A stretch of DNA of 15,804 nt from Dehalococcoidia bacterium (GTDB lineage: Bacteria; Chloroflexota; Dehalococcoidia; GIF9; UBA5629): NCBI GenBank assembly GCA_012961565.1, contig DTZC01000048.1, forward strand, positions 1 to 15,804, read 5' to 3'. The notes under the pieces are model-generated. The model was not told the origin of the DNA, ran no database searches, and saw only the letters and a list, made by a program, of their open reading frames with translations. Shown one piece after another: positions 6,339 through 13,020 of this stretch. Both the position numbers and the translations under genes were made by a program. The first letter of the stretch is position 1. Each line of letters starts with the position of its first letter.

Positions 6339-7091
6339 TTACCTCCTGATGTTGAAGGCGTAGGAGCAGGCTATAATCATGGCTATGGCAAAAAGCAGCA
6401 GCATGATAAACTCCACATACATGGGAAGGAGCGAACCGGTTCCACCGAATATAGCCCAGCGCAGGGCATCAACCCCGTAAGTCAACGGATTGACATAACT
6501 GAGGTTCTTTAACCACTCTGGAGCTGAAGTCAGCGGGAAGAGAGCTCCGCTGGTAAAGAACATAGGCATGATGACCAGCCCGCCTATAAAGTTGAACCCT
6601 TCCATGCTACTTATGAATGTGGCGATAAGCAGTCCTATGCATACCAGTCCGATTGAGATGAGAATCATGGAAGGGAGCAGTACAATCAAGGACAAAGGAG
6701 ATAAGTGGATGCCCACCAGATAGGACAGCGGCAGCAGGATGGAGCCTTGAATGAGGGCACTGGTGGCACTGCCCAGGGCCTTGCCGATGACGATGGCAGT
6801 GCGCGAGGCGGGTGCTACCATTATCTCTTTCCAGAAGCCAAACTCTCGGTCCCAGATTATGGAGACGCCAGACCATACAGAAGTAAACAGCAGTGTCATG
6901 CCGATTATCCCGGGGAACAGGAAGGACTGATAGCTCCCAACCCCTGATAGTTCGAGGTTGCGCATACCGGTGCCGAAAACAAGGAGCCAAAGCAGGGGCA
7001 TTATCAGCGCAGAGATAATCCGGGACTTCTCGCGCCAGTATCTGAGAATCTCCCGGTACCACAGTCCATATATTTTTCTGAACTCGCTCAT
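6339..7091 (-). CDS. ABC-2 type exporter permease (DrrB-like)
   Basis: The membrane half of an ABC exporter. The 250-residue protein has about six hydrophobic helices (around 28-43, 57-80, 107-127, 132-158, 168-187 and 228-246). Family features are WREKSRIISALIMPLLWLLV at the N-terminus, the SIIWDREFGFWKEIMVAPAS loop typical of ABC-2 permeases, and SYVNPLTYGVDALRWAIFG before the last helix. Members export drugs, lipids or polysaccharide precursors; the substrate here is not evident. Its ATG overlaps the ATPase stop codon (ATGA at 7088-7091) and is preceded by GGGAGG at 8 bases, so the two subunits are translationally coupled. It is the last gene of the glyA-ATPase-permease unit. Confidence 0.92.
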   Translation of the reverse strand: MSEFRKIYGLWYREILRYWREKSRIISALIMPLLWLLVFGTGMRNLELSGVGSYQSFLFPGIIGMTLLFTSVWSGVSIIWDREFGFWKEIMVAPASRTAIVIGKALGSATSALIQGSILLPLSYLVGIHLSPLSLIVLLPSMILISIGLVCIGLLIATFISSMEGFNFIGGLVIMPMFFTSGALFPLTSAPEWLKNLSYVNPLTYGVDALRWAIFGGTGSLLPMYVEFIMLLLFAIAMIIACSYAFNIRR

Positions 7092-8095
7092 CTTGCTCGC
7101 CTCCCTCGTATCAAGAACCTCTTGAAAGGTGATTCAGCATCTTCAGCTCTGATTTCCCGTCCTGTATAGTGGAGGAATACATCGTTCAGCGTGGGGCGGT
7201 GGACAGATACCGAGCTGACCTCAACTTCCATCTCAGAAGCTATTTCAATCAGTTTGGGTACCAGTTTTTCTGCGTTGGCGACGGTCAACCTCAAGGTATC
7301 TTGAGAGATATCGATATGGGGGCAAAGTTTGGCTTCAGCCAGTCTGGCAGCCAGCTTTTCCGGCTGCGCTGTGGTAATAGTTATGACCTCACCTCTTAAA
7401 GCAGCCTTAAGGTTAGCCGGAGTGTCGGCAACTTTGATTTTGCCATAGTCAATAATAGCCACCCGGTGGCAAAGCCGTTCAGCTTCTTCCATGTAATGGG
7501 TGGTAAGGATGATGGTGATGTCGCCGGTCCGGGCTAGGGATTCGATATAGGTCCAGATATGCTCCCTGGTCTGGGGGTCCAGACCTAGAGTTGGCTCGTC
7601 GAGAAAAAGCACCTTGGGGCTGTGAAGCAAACCTCTGGCTAATTCCAGGCGTCTTCTCATGCCGCCTGAGTAAGTTTTCATAAGGTCATCGGCTCTGCTT
7701 TCCAATCCTACCAGGCTGACGACTTCAGATATTCGCCTTTTCGTCACCGGCGGCGGCATGTCATAGAGGCAAGCGTGAAGCTTCAGGTTTTCCCTGCCGG
7801 TGAGCCGGTCATCAATGCTGGGGTCCTGAAAGACGATGCCGATGCTGCGTCTGACATCTGCCGGCTGTTTCAGTATATCGAAGCCATTTACCATAGCCCT
7901 GCCGGAGGTAGGGTTAATAATGGTGCATAACATGGAAATTAGCGTTGTCTTGCCAGCACCATTTGGACCGAGCAGCCCGAATACCTCACCGTACTCTATT
8001 GTTAGATTGAGCCTGTCAACAGCGATGAGGTCGCCATACTTTTTGGTTAGCTCCCTGGTCTCAATGGCAAATCTTGCTGAAGACACATTTGCCAT
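7088..8095 (-). CDS. ABC exporter ATP-binding protein (DrrA-like)
   Basis: The motor subunit of the exporter whose permease follows. In 335 residues it shows Walker A GPNGAGKTT (43-51), Q-loop VFQD (88-91), signature YSGGM (142-146), Walker B VLFLDE (162-167), D-loop GLDP and switch H200. The C-terminal extension with SVHRPTLNDVFLHYTGREIR is characteristic of the DrrA (daunorubicin-resistance) subfamily. All catalytic residues are present. Its ATG directly abuts the glyA stop codon (TAG then ATG, no gap). The only upstream purine-rich sequence is GGGGAT about 10 bases away, so translation probably depends on ribosomes finishing glyA. The cargo is unknown; the drug-resistance name of the family should not be taken as a function here. 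Confidence 0.93.
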   Translation of the reverse strand: MANVSSARFAIETRELTKKYGDLIAVDRLNLTIEYGEVFGLLGPNGAGKTTLISMLCTIINPTSGRAMVNGFDILKQPADVRRSIGIVFQDPSIDDRLTGRENLKLHACLYDMPPPVTKRRISEVVSLVGLESRADDLMKTYSGGMRRRLELARGLLHSPKVLFLDEPTLGLDPQTREHIWTYIESLARTGDITIILTTHYMEEAERLCHRVAIIDYGKIKVADTPANLKAALRGEVITITTAQPEKLAARLAEAKLCPHIDISQDTLRLTVANAEKLVPKLIEIASEMEVEVSSVSVHRPTLNDVFLHYTGREIRAEDAESPFKRFLIRGRRAR

Positions 8096-9340
8096 CTAAC
8101 TGTCTATCCCCGGGGTGGGGAAGCGGCGGCACATAGAAGCTACCTGCTCGGCTATCTCTCTCTGTATCTTTTTATCGTCTGGATGTGACAGTATCCTGGT
8201 GATGAAAGAAGCAATAGCCTTCATTTCTTGAGGACCGAAGCCACGAGTAGTCACCGCTGGGGTGCCCAGTCTGATGCCGCTGCTGATTTGAGGCGGCCGG
8301 CGGTCAAATGGAATCTTGTTCCTGTTTGTCAGAATACCAGCAGCTTCAAGGGCTTCTTGAGCATCTTTGCCGGTTATGCCAGTAGGCGTAAGGTCGATAA
8401 GGATGAGGTGGTTGTCAGTACCGCCAGATACTAAGCGGAAGCCATGTTGTTTGAGTTCAGCAGCTAGGATTTGGGCGTTTTCCAAGACAGCTTTCTGATA
8501 GGTGGTGAACTCAGGCTGCATGGCTTCGAAGAAGGCTACAGCCTTAGCTGCAATAGCGTGCACTAGAGGTCCGCCCTGCATCATAGGGAAAACAGCAGCA
8601 TCAATTTTTGAAGCTAGCTCCCGCTTGCACAAAATAAAACCGCTGCGGGGACCGCGTAATGTCTTGTGAGTGGATGAGGTAATTATCGGGGCATAGGGGA
8701 CCGGCGAAGGATGTAAATTGGTAGCCACCAGTCCCGCTATGTGAGCCATATCTGCGACAAGTTGAGCACCTGCTGTATCTGCAATTTTGCGGAAGCGGCT
8801 GAAGTCGATAATTCGCGGGTAGGCACTGGCTCCAGCTATGACCAGCTTAGGCCTGTGCTTTAATGCTAGTTGTTCTACCTCATCGTAATTGAGCCTCTCG
8901 GTTTCTCGGTCTACTCCATATGAGACGAACTTATACCACTTTCCTGAAAAGTTTGCTGGGGCACCGTGGGTCAGATGCCCACCATGGCTTAAGCTCATTC
9001 CCATGACCGTGTCACCGGGCTCTAAAAGGGCGAAATAAGCCGCCATATTGGCTTGGCTGCCGCTGTGGGGCTGGACATTGGCATGCTCAGCATTGAATAG
9101 TTTCTTAGCTCGTTCGATTGCCAGACTTTCAATGGCATCTATGTTGGGACAGCCAGCATAGTACCGCTGTTGAGGATAACCTTCAGCGTACTTGTTGGTG
9201 AGCATTGAGCCCTGAGCCTCGAGCACTGCCCGGCTGGCATAGTTTTCGGCGGCAATAAGATTTATCGTCTCCTTCTGCCGTTTTGCCTCGAGTTCTAGGA
9301 TCCGAGCGATTTCAGCGTCCTGCTTGGGGCTACCAGACAA
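8096..9340 (-). CDS. glyA: Serine hydroxymethyltransferase
   Basis: A PLP enzyme that interconverts serine plus tetrahydrofolate with glycine plus 5,10-methylene-THF in the cytosol. With the start chosen here it is 414 residues, the normal bacterial length. PLP-lysine K226 sits in [15 protein letters not shown]197 and H200 in VADMAHIAG, and the substrate region in [14 protein letters not shown] (51-64). Numbering is offset by three from E. coli GlyA (K229, D200, H203). The frame is open to an ATG at 9376, but a near-consensus promoter (9367-9395) overlaps that region and would start transcription near 9360. The TTG at 9338-9340 has GGAG at 9349-9352, 8 bases upstream, and gives the expected family N-terminus ([18 protein letters not shown]). 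It is the first gene of a unit with the ABC exporter. Confidence 0.93.
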   Translation of the reverse strand: MSGSPKQDAEIARILELEAKRQKETINLIAAENYASRAVLEAQGSMLTNKYAEGYPQQRYYAGCPNIDAIESLAIERAKKLFNAEHANVQPHSGSQANMAAYFALLEPGDTVMGMSLSHGGHLTHGAPANFSGKWYKFVSYGVDRETERLNYDEVEQLALKHRPKLVIAGASAYPRIIDFSRFRKIADTAGAQLVADMAHIAGLVATNLHPSPVPYAPIITSSTHKTLRGPRSGFILCKRELASKIDAAVFPMMQGGPLVHAIAAKAVAFFEAMQPEFTTYQKAVLENAQILAAELKQHGFRLVSGGTDNHLILIDLTPTGITGKDAQEALEAAGILTNRNKIPFDRRPPQISSGIRLGTPAVTTRGFGPQEMKAIASFITRILSHPDDKKIQREIAEQVASMCRRFPTPGIDS

Positions 9341-9366
9341 TTGTGTGTCTCCGCAAGATGTAGAGA

Positions 9367-9395
9367 ATAATATCATCAGGCCGAGTCAAGGTCAA
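9367..9395 (-). promoter_or_regulatory. Promoter of glyA-ABC operon
   Basis: TTGACC (9390-9395) and TATTAT (9367-9372) on the minus strand are separated by exactly 17 bases, one mismatch each from the sigma-A consensus. The expected transcription start near 9360 leaves a leader of about 20 bases to the TTG start codon, too short for a riboswitch. The box overlaps the ATG of the longer open frame, which argues against that ATG. Confidence 0.75.
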
Positions 9396-9432
9396 CAATA
9401 TGAAAGCAACAAGCGAAAGGAACCGCAGTCTG

Positions 9433-9462
9433 TTGCTAAAACTGGGTGACAAAGTATATACT
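9433..9462 (+). promoter_or_regulatory. Candidate promoter of the lipoprotein genes, with a palindrome over the -10
   Basis: TTGCTA (9433-9438) and TATACT (9457-9462) are 18 bases apart. The -10 lies inside a perfect 14-base palindrome AAAGTATATACTTT (9451-9464), which could be an operator or chance AT symmetry. Transcription would start near 9469, about 37 bases before the chosen start codon at 9506. It is divergent from the glyA promoter. Confidence 0.45.
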
Positions 9463-9505
9463 TTGGACATCCAGCTTGGTGGCTAGGATGCCAGTGGAGT
9501 TGTCC

Positions 9506-9886
9506 ATGGACAAGGTGAGTCTGGGCACATTGTTGGTCTTGTTAGTGGTGGCAGGCAGTGCCTGTCTGGTGCCGCCGCAACCAGAAGGCAGCAAGCCGCC
9601 GCTAATATCGAGTCTCGAAGCCGAGTATGCCGAAGTCTATCCGCGAGGCATGACTGAAATCAGATGCGTTGCCTCTGACCCTAAAGGTGGTGAAATCCAG
9701 TTCAAGTGGGCTTGTACCGGCGGCAGTCTGAGCGGCGAAGGAGCTGTTGTAACCTGGGAGGCACCGAGTGACTACGGCGAATATCACATAATGGTTATTG
9801 CTCAAGACAAAGATGGTGTCAGTACTAAAGCTATCTTGACTATTAGCGTAGTGCCCAGACCCTACGGAGGTTGCTGTGGTCGCTAA
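9506..9886 (+). CDS. Small lipoprotein with one PKD/Ig-like domain
   Basis: A 126-residue putative surface lipoprotein of unknown function. The signal peptide MDKVSLGTLLVLLVVAGSAC ends in a lipobox-like GSAC with the lipid-bearing cysteine at C20. One Ig/PKD-like beta-sandwich follows (about 31-120), with the markers SSLEAEYAEVYPRG, IRCVASDPKGGEIQFKWACT, GGSLSGEGAVVTWEAPSDYG and EYHIMVIAQDKDG. It ends in a short Gly/Cys tail (GGCCGR). The ATG at 9506 is preferred because GGAG lies 6 bases upstream and it begins a textbook signal peptide; an ATG at 9488 and a GTG at 9446 in the same frame would add an unhelpful N-terminal extension. The domain is clearly homologous to the two in the next gene, so the genes are tandem paralogues. 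Such domains usually mediate adhesion or scaffolding; no ligand can be named. Confidence 0.8.
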   Translation: MDKVSLGTLLVLLVVAGSACLVPPQPEGSKPPLISSLEAEYAEVYPRGMTEIRCVASDPKGGEIQFKWACTGGSLSGEGAVVTWEAPSDYGEYHIMVIAQDKDGVSTKAILTISVVPRPYGGCCGR

Positions 9887-10016
9887 CATGGTGACAGTTA
9901 ACCGGGATTGGGGATGGCCTATATCTTCCAGCGCTGGGGATGGCAGTAATCCCGCTTTGAATACCGTGTGCCCGAGATACTGCTCTCTGGAACGCAAGGC
10001 TGGTACATAGAAAAGC

Positions 10017-11216
10017 ATGCGGAGTCGACAGCCGATTGTATATTGCACAGCGAAAGGAGAAAAGTATATTTTCAGGCAAAGGGGCTTAAGTGTGGCAGCC
10101 ACAGCGCTGGCTCTGTTGATTACTCTCTATGGAGCATGTAGCCCAAAACCGCCCTCAGCACCGCCAGCGGCGGAGCCGAGTGGTAATCAGCCACCTGTGG
10201 TTTCAAACCTCACAGTGGCACAAACACAAGTTTATCCGTCGGAAAGCGTTCAGGTCCAGTGTATTGCCTCCGACCCTGATGGGGACCCGTTAAAGTTCAG
10301 CTGGTCGTGTACCGGCGGTGAATTCAGCGGTGCCGGGGCTAGTGTTATATGGAGGGCACCGGCGCGTTATGGCACCTATGCGGTTACTGTTACTGTGGGG
10401 GATGGGAGAGGAGGTTCGACAGAGGCTAGTGTAAATATAGCTGTTGGCGCAAATCAGCCACCGGTAATCTCCAGCCTCGCTGCCACCTCTTCGGTGGTGG
10501 TGCGAGGAGGCAGTACTATTATTACCTGTACCGCCTCTGACCCTGATGGCGATGAAGTCAGCTATAGTTGGTCTACTAGCGGTGGTAGCATCACGGGGGT
10601 AGGTAACAAAGTGACCTGGATGGCACCTGATAAAGCTGGAAACTTCAACATTACGGTCATAGTCAGCGATGGCAAAGGTGGGGAGACTATCGGGAATGTC
10701 GTGGTTGTTGTCTCTGCAGTCACAAGAACGGTAACCATCAACCCGGTTGCCCAAGAAAGCGGAACAGTGGACTCCACTGGAGACAAAGACACCTCCAGGA
10801 CCATCGCAGGAGATGATGAAAAAAATGCCGGCTATTGTGCCTTCTGGAGCTTCGATGTCTGGAGCCTGGCAGGGAAGAAAATAGAAAATGCCAGCTTAAA
10901 GTTCACGACGAGTACTGTGGTTGGCAATCCCTTCCCGGCTACTACGGGGCTAGGTGGTCTATGGCTGTGGAAGGTCACCTATGGTGATAAACTGCCAAAA
11001 TTCCATTATACTGGCAGCAAGTTGTACCATTCTCCGCTAATGTATAAGCCACCAGCGGTGATCGACGTGACTCCAGAGATAGCTAGTGTTACTGCGGCTG
11101 CTATTACCCGCTTCCAGGTTGAAGCCCTGTTTAACAGGGTGTCCAATGGCAACAACGTTGCTGAATGGATAGAGTGGTCGGAGGTTGTTCTCGAGGTTAC
11201 TTATTCAGAAAGATAG
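10017..11216 (+). CDS. Lipoprotein with two PKD/Ig-like domains and a C-terminal beta-sandwich-like domain
   Basis: 399 residues from the ATG at 10017. A hydrophobic segment (VAATALALLITLYGAC) ends in lipobox LYGAC with C41, followed by a Pro/Ala-rich linker (PKPPSAPPAAEPSG). Two homologous Ig/PKD-like domains follow (about 57-147 and 149-238), each starting NQPPV(V/I)S and carrying the calcium-site-like ASDPDGD and a GxGxxVxWxAP motif. The C-terminal part (about 240-399), with SGTVDST, YCAFWSFDVWSL, IENASLKFTTS and WIEWSEVVLEVTY, looks like a DNRLRE/CBM96-type surface beta-sandwich; that assignment is tentative. The N-terminus is uncertain: the ATG has no good ribosome site and gives a 24-residue charged leader, whereas AAAGGAG (10053-10059) is ideally spaced for an ATT codon at 10068 that would give a normal lipoprotein signal. 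Likely a cell-surface binding protein. Confidence 0.82.
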   Translation: MRSRQPIVYCTAKGEKYIFRQRGLSVAATALALLITLYGACSPKPPSAPPAAEPSGNQPPVVSNLTVAQTQVYPSESVQVQCIASDPDGDPLKFSWSCTGGEFSGAGASVIWRAPARYGTYAVTVTVGDGRGGSTEASVNIAVGANQPPVISSLAATSSVVVRGGSTIITCTASDPDGDEVSYSWSTSGGSITGVGNKVTWMAPDKAGNFNITVIVSDGKGGETIGNVVVVVSAVTRTVTINPVAQESGTVDSTGDKDTSRTIAGDDEKNAGYCAFWSFDVWSLAGKKIENASLKFTTSTVVGNPFPATTGLGGLWLWKVTYGDKLPKFHYTGSKLYHSPLMYKPPAVIDVTPEIASVTAAAITRFQVEALFNRVSNGNNVAEWIEWSEVVLEVTYSER

Positions 11217-11287
11217 AATTTCATTACGCGCTCACCGATTGCAGAAGAAGTCTCCCACCTGGCCACTGGCTTCCTATTTTGGGATTT

Positions 11288-11316
11288 TTGACATATTGCC
11301 GCTGGAATGGTAATAT
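11288..11316 (+). promoter_or_regulatory. Promoter of the hrcA-grpE-dnaK operon
   Basis: A perfect TTGACA (11288-11293) is followed after exactly 17 bases by TAATAT (11311-11316; 4 of 6 consensus bases). The predicted transcription start near 11323 falls at the first base of the CIRCE operator, the usual arrangement for HrcA-repressed promoters. Confidence 0.75.
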
Positions 11317-11323
11317 TAAAAAG

Positions 11324-11350
11324 TTAGCAGTCTTAGAAGGAGAGTGCTAA
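11324..11350 (+). promoter_or_regulatory. CIRCE operator (HrcA binding site)
   Basis: TTAGCAGTC, a 9-base spacer, then GAGTGCTAA. This is the CIRCE inverted repeat TTAGCACTC-N9-GAGTGCTAA with a single mismatch (G for C) in the left arm. The spacer and right arm contain the AAGGAG Shine-Dalgarno of hrcA (11337-11342), so the element could act both as DNA operator and as an RNA hairpin over the ribosome site. Confidence 0.93.
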
Positions 11351-11352
11351 AA

Positions 11353-12384
11353 GTGACGAGGGGTTTGGCTACACGAAGAGAGACTATTTTGAAGATAGTT
11401 GTCAGCGAGTACATTGCCACAGCGGCGCCTGTGGCTTCAGAAACTATTTTCCGCAACTATCAGTTAGGCGTCAGTCCGGCGACTATTCGAAACGATATGG
11501 CATATCTGGAAGCAGAAGGCTATGTCACACGTCCTCATACCTCTGCTGGCAGTGTGCCCACGGACAAGGGTTATCGTTACTACGTGGAGTCGTTAGCTAA
11601 GGAAGTGGAGCTTCCTCTGGAGGAGCAGTATCGCATTCGTAAGCTTTTCCAGGAGGTAGAGGAGGAACTTGAGAGATGGCTGAAATTGGCGGCAGCTATT
11701 GTTGCCCGCCTGGTCAAAAATGCCGCTCTAGTCACACTTCCCAAGTCAAGCCGCTGTCGGTTCCGGCACCTAGAACTAGTAGCCTTGCACGAGTTTGTGG
11801 CTCTAATGATACTAGTGCTCAGCGAGGCTATACTGAAGAGGCAGCTCTTATCCTTTGATAGACCGATAACTCAAGAGTGGCTAACGGGGGTTGCTGACAA
11901 GCTAAATGCTAATTACACCGGACTGGACAGTTCTGAGATTGTGGCTAGGAGGATAGGACTAACTGCAGAAGAGAGGCAGGTTACAGAAGCCGTTATAGAT
12001 ATAATGGCTGCTGAAGACGAGATGGAGTATGAGGAACCACATCTCGAAGGATTACGCTTAATGCTGGGGCAGCCTGAGTTCGCTCAGAAAGACAGAATGT
12101 TGGACATCATGGAGCTGATGGAGACAAAAGAGTGGCTCAGTACTGCTTTCTCCCCGCGGTCAAGAGAACTGGGGGTACAGGTGGTAATTGGTGAAGAGAA
12201 CCAGGACAAAATGTTGCGAGACTTAAGCTTCGTCTTTAGTGGTTATGGCATTCCGGGCCGGGTTAGTGGCACCATCGGGGTAATTGGTCCCACCCGCATG
12301 GACTACCGGCGGGCTATCTCTGCCGTTAGTTATATGTCCGGGATACTCAGTGACCTGGTGGCTGGAGTCTGCCGCGGTGATTAG
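11353..12384 (+). CDS. hrcA: Heat-inducible transcription repressor HrcA
   Basis: HrcA represses class I heat-shock genes by binding CIRCE; folding by GroEL keeps it active in unstressed cells. The protein is 343 residues, the usual length. The N-terminal winged helix contains RRETILKIVVSEYIATAAPV, the recognition segment GVSPATIRNDMAYLEAEGYV and the hallmark PHTSAGSVPTDKGYRYYVE. The remainder shows the dimerisation/GAF-like domain, ending with SGTIGVIGPTRMDYRRAISA. The GTG at 11353 is preferred over the GTG at 11344: AAGGAG is 10 bases upstream of the former but only one base from the latter, which lies inside CIRCE. It is the first gene of the operon, under its own operator, so it is autoregulated. 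The stop is 24 bases before grpE. Confidence 0.95.
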   Translation: MTRGLATRRETILKIVVSEYIATAAPVASETIFRNYQLGVSPATIRNDMAYLEAEGYVTRPHTSAGSVPTDKGYRYYVESLAKEVELPLEEQYRIRKLFQEVEEELERWLKLAAAIVARLVKNAALVTLPKSSRCRFRHLELVALHEFVALMILVLSEAILKRQLLSFDRPITQEWLTGVADKLNANYTGLDSSEIVARRIGLTAEERQVTEAVIDIMAAEDEMEYEEPHLEGLRLMLGQPEFAQKDRMLDIMELMETKEWLSTAFSPRSRELGVQVVIGEENQDKMLRDLSFVFSGYGIPGRVSGTIGVIGPTRMDYRRAISAVSYMSGILSDLVAGVCRGD

Positions 12385-12408
12385 GAGCATCAGTAAGGAG
12401 GTTTTGGA

Positions 12409-13008
12409 TTGACTGAACAGGACAAAGCAATGCCCGGGAATGAAGCCACTGAAGCCGTCGGGCAGGATATTGAGTCCTTAAAGGAGGCTCTGGCTAGGGA
12501 GAAGGAGAAAGCTGACAGATATCTGGCGAACTGGCAAAGGGCAGAGGCTGACTTTAAAAATTATAAGATGCGTGAAGAGCAGGAGAAAAAGGAGATGATA
12601 AACTGGGCTAACTCCACACTGATCTGTGACCTGTTGCCAGTGCTTGATGCGTTTGACCGTGCTTTCAAGGGGGTCACCTCCACCAGCAAAGGCTTGAGCT
12701 GGATTAATGGTTTCAGGCAGATTCAGCACATGTTGCTGGACGTTCTCAGCAAACACGGGGTAACCGAGATAAGGTGCGTGGGTGAGACTTTCGACCCCAG
12801 CATTCATGAGGCTGTGGCACAGGGTGAGGGAAAGGAGGGCATGGTAATTGATGAGGTGAGGAAAGGCTATAAGTTAAAAGACAGGCTGCTTCGGGCGCCG
12901 CAGGTGGTGGTGGGAGCAGGAAGCGAGACATCAATGCCTGAGATAATAGAAACGGGTGAGGATAATTCCCGTGAACAAACAAACAAACAGCATGAAATAC
13001 AAAGCTAG
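12409..13008 (+). CDS. grpE: Nucleotide exchange factor GrpE
   Basis: GrpE releases ADP from DnaK in the DnaK-DnaJ-GrpE folding cycle. The product has 199 residues. An acidic N-terminus leads into a long coiled-coil helix (about 20-65: SLKEALAREKEKADRYLANW, then RAEADFKNYKMREEQEKKE) and the conserved LLPVLDAFDRAF segment (75-86). The C-terminal beta domain follows, with LSKHGVTEIRCVGETFDPSI and HEAVAQGEG, ending GYKLKDRLLRAPQVVVGAG plus a short charged tail. Translation starts at a TTG, supported by AAGGAGG (12395-12401) 7 bases upstream; no better in-frame start lies nearby. It sits between hrcA and dnaK, and its TAG is 12 bases before the dnaK ATG. Confidence 0.94.
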   Translation: MTEQDKAMPGNEATEAVGQDIESLKEALAREKEKADRYLANWQRAEADFKNYKMREEQEKKEMINWANSTLICDLLPVLDAFDRAFKGVTSTSKGLSWINGFRQIQHMLLDVLSKHGVTEIRCVGETFDPSIHEAVAQGEGKEGMVIDEVRKGYKLKDRLLRAPQVVVGAGSETSMPEIIETGEDNSREQTNKQHEIQS

Positions 13009-13020
13009 AAGGAGGACAGC

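Noticed and set aside
9341..9376. Glycine riboswitch or other leader RNA upstream of glyA
   Set aside because: The predicted leader is only about 20 bases, too short for a riboswitch.
9446..9505. N-terminal extension of the first lipoprotein from a GTG at 9446 or ATG at 9488
   Set aside because: It overlaps the candidate promoter and spoils a textbook lipoprotein signal peptide starting at 9506 with GGAG at the right distance.
9887..10016. Direct repeat TGGGGATGGC (9909-9918, 9935-9944) and weak CGGGATT/AATCCCG arms between the lipoprotein genes
   Set aside because: Too short and too widely spaced to support a terminator or riboswitch; likely chance.
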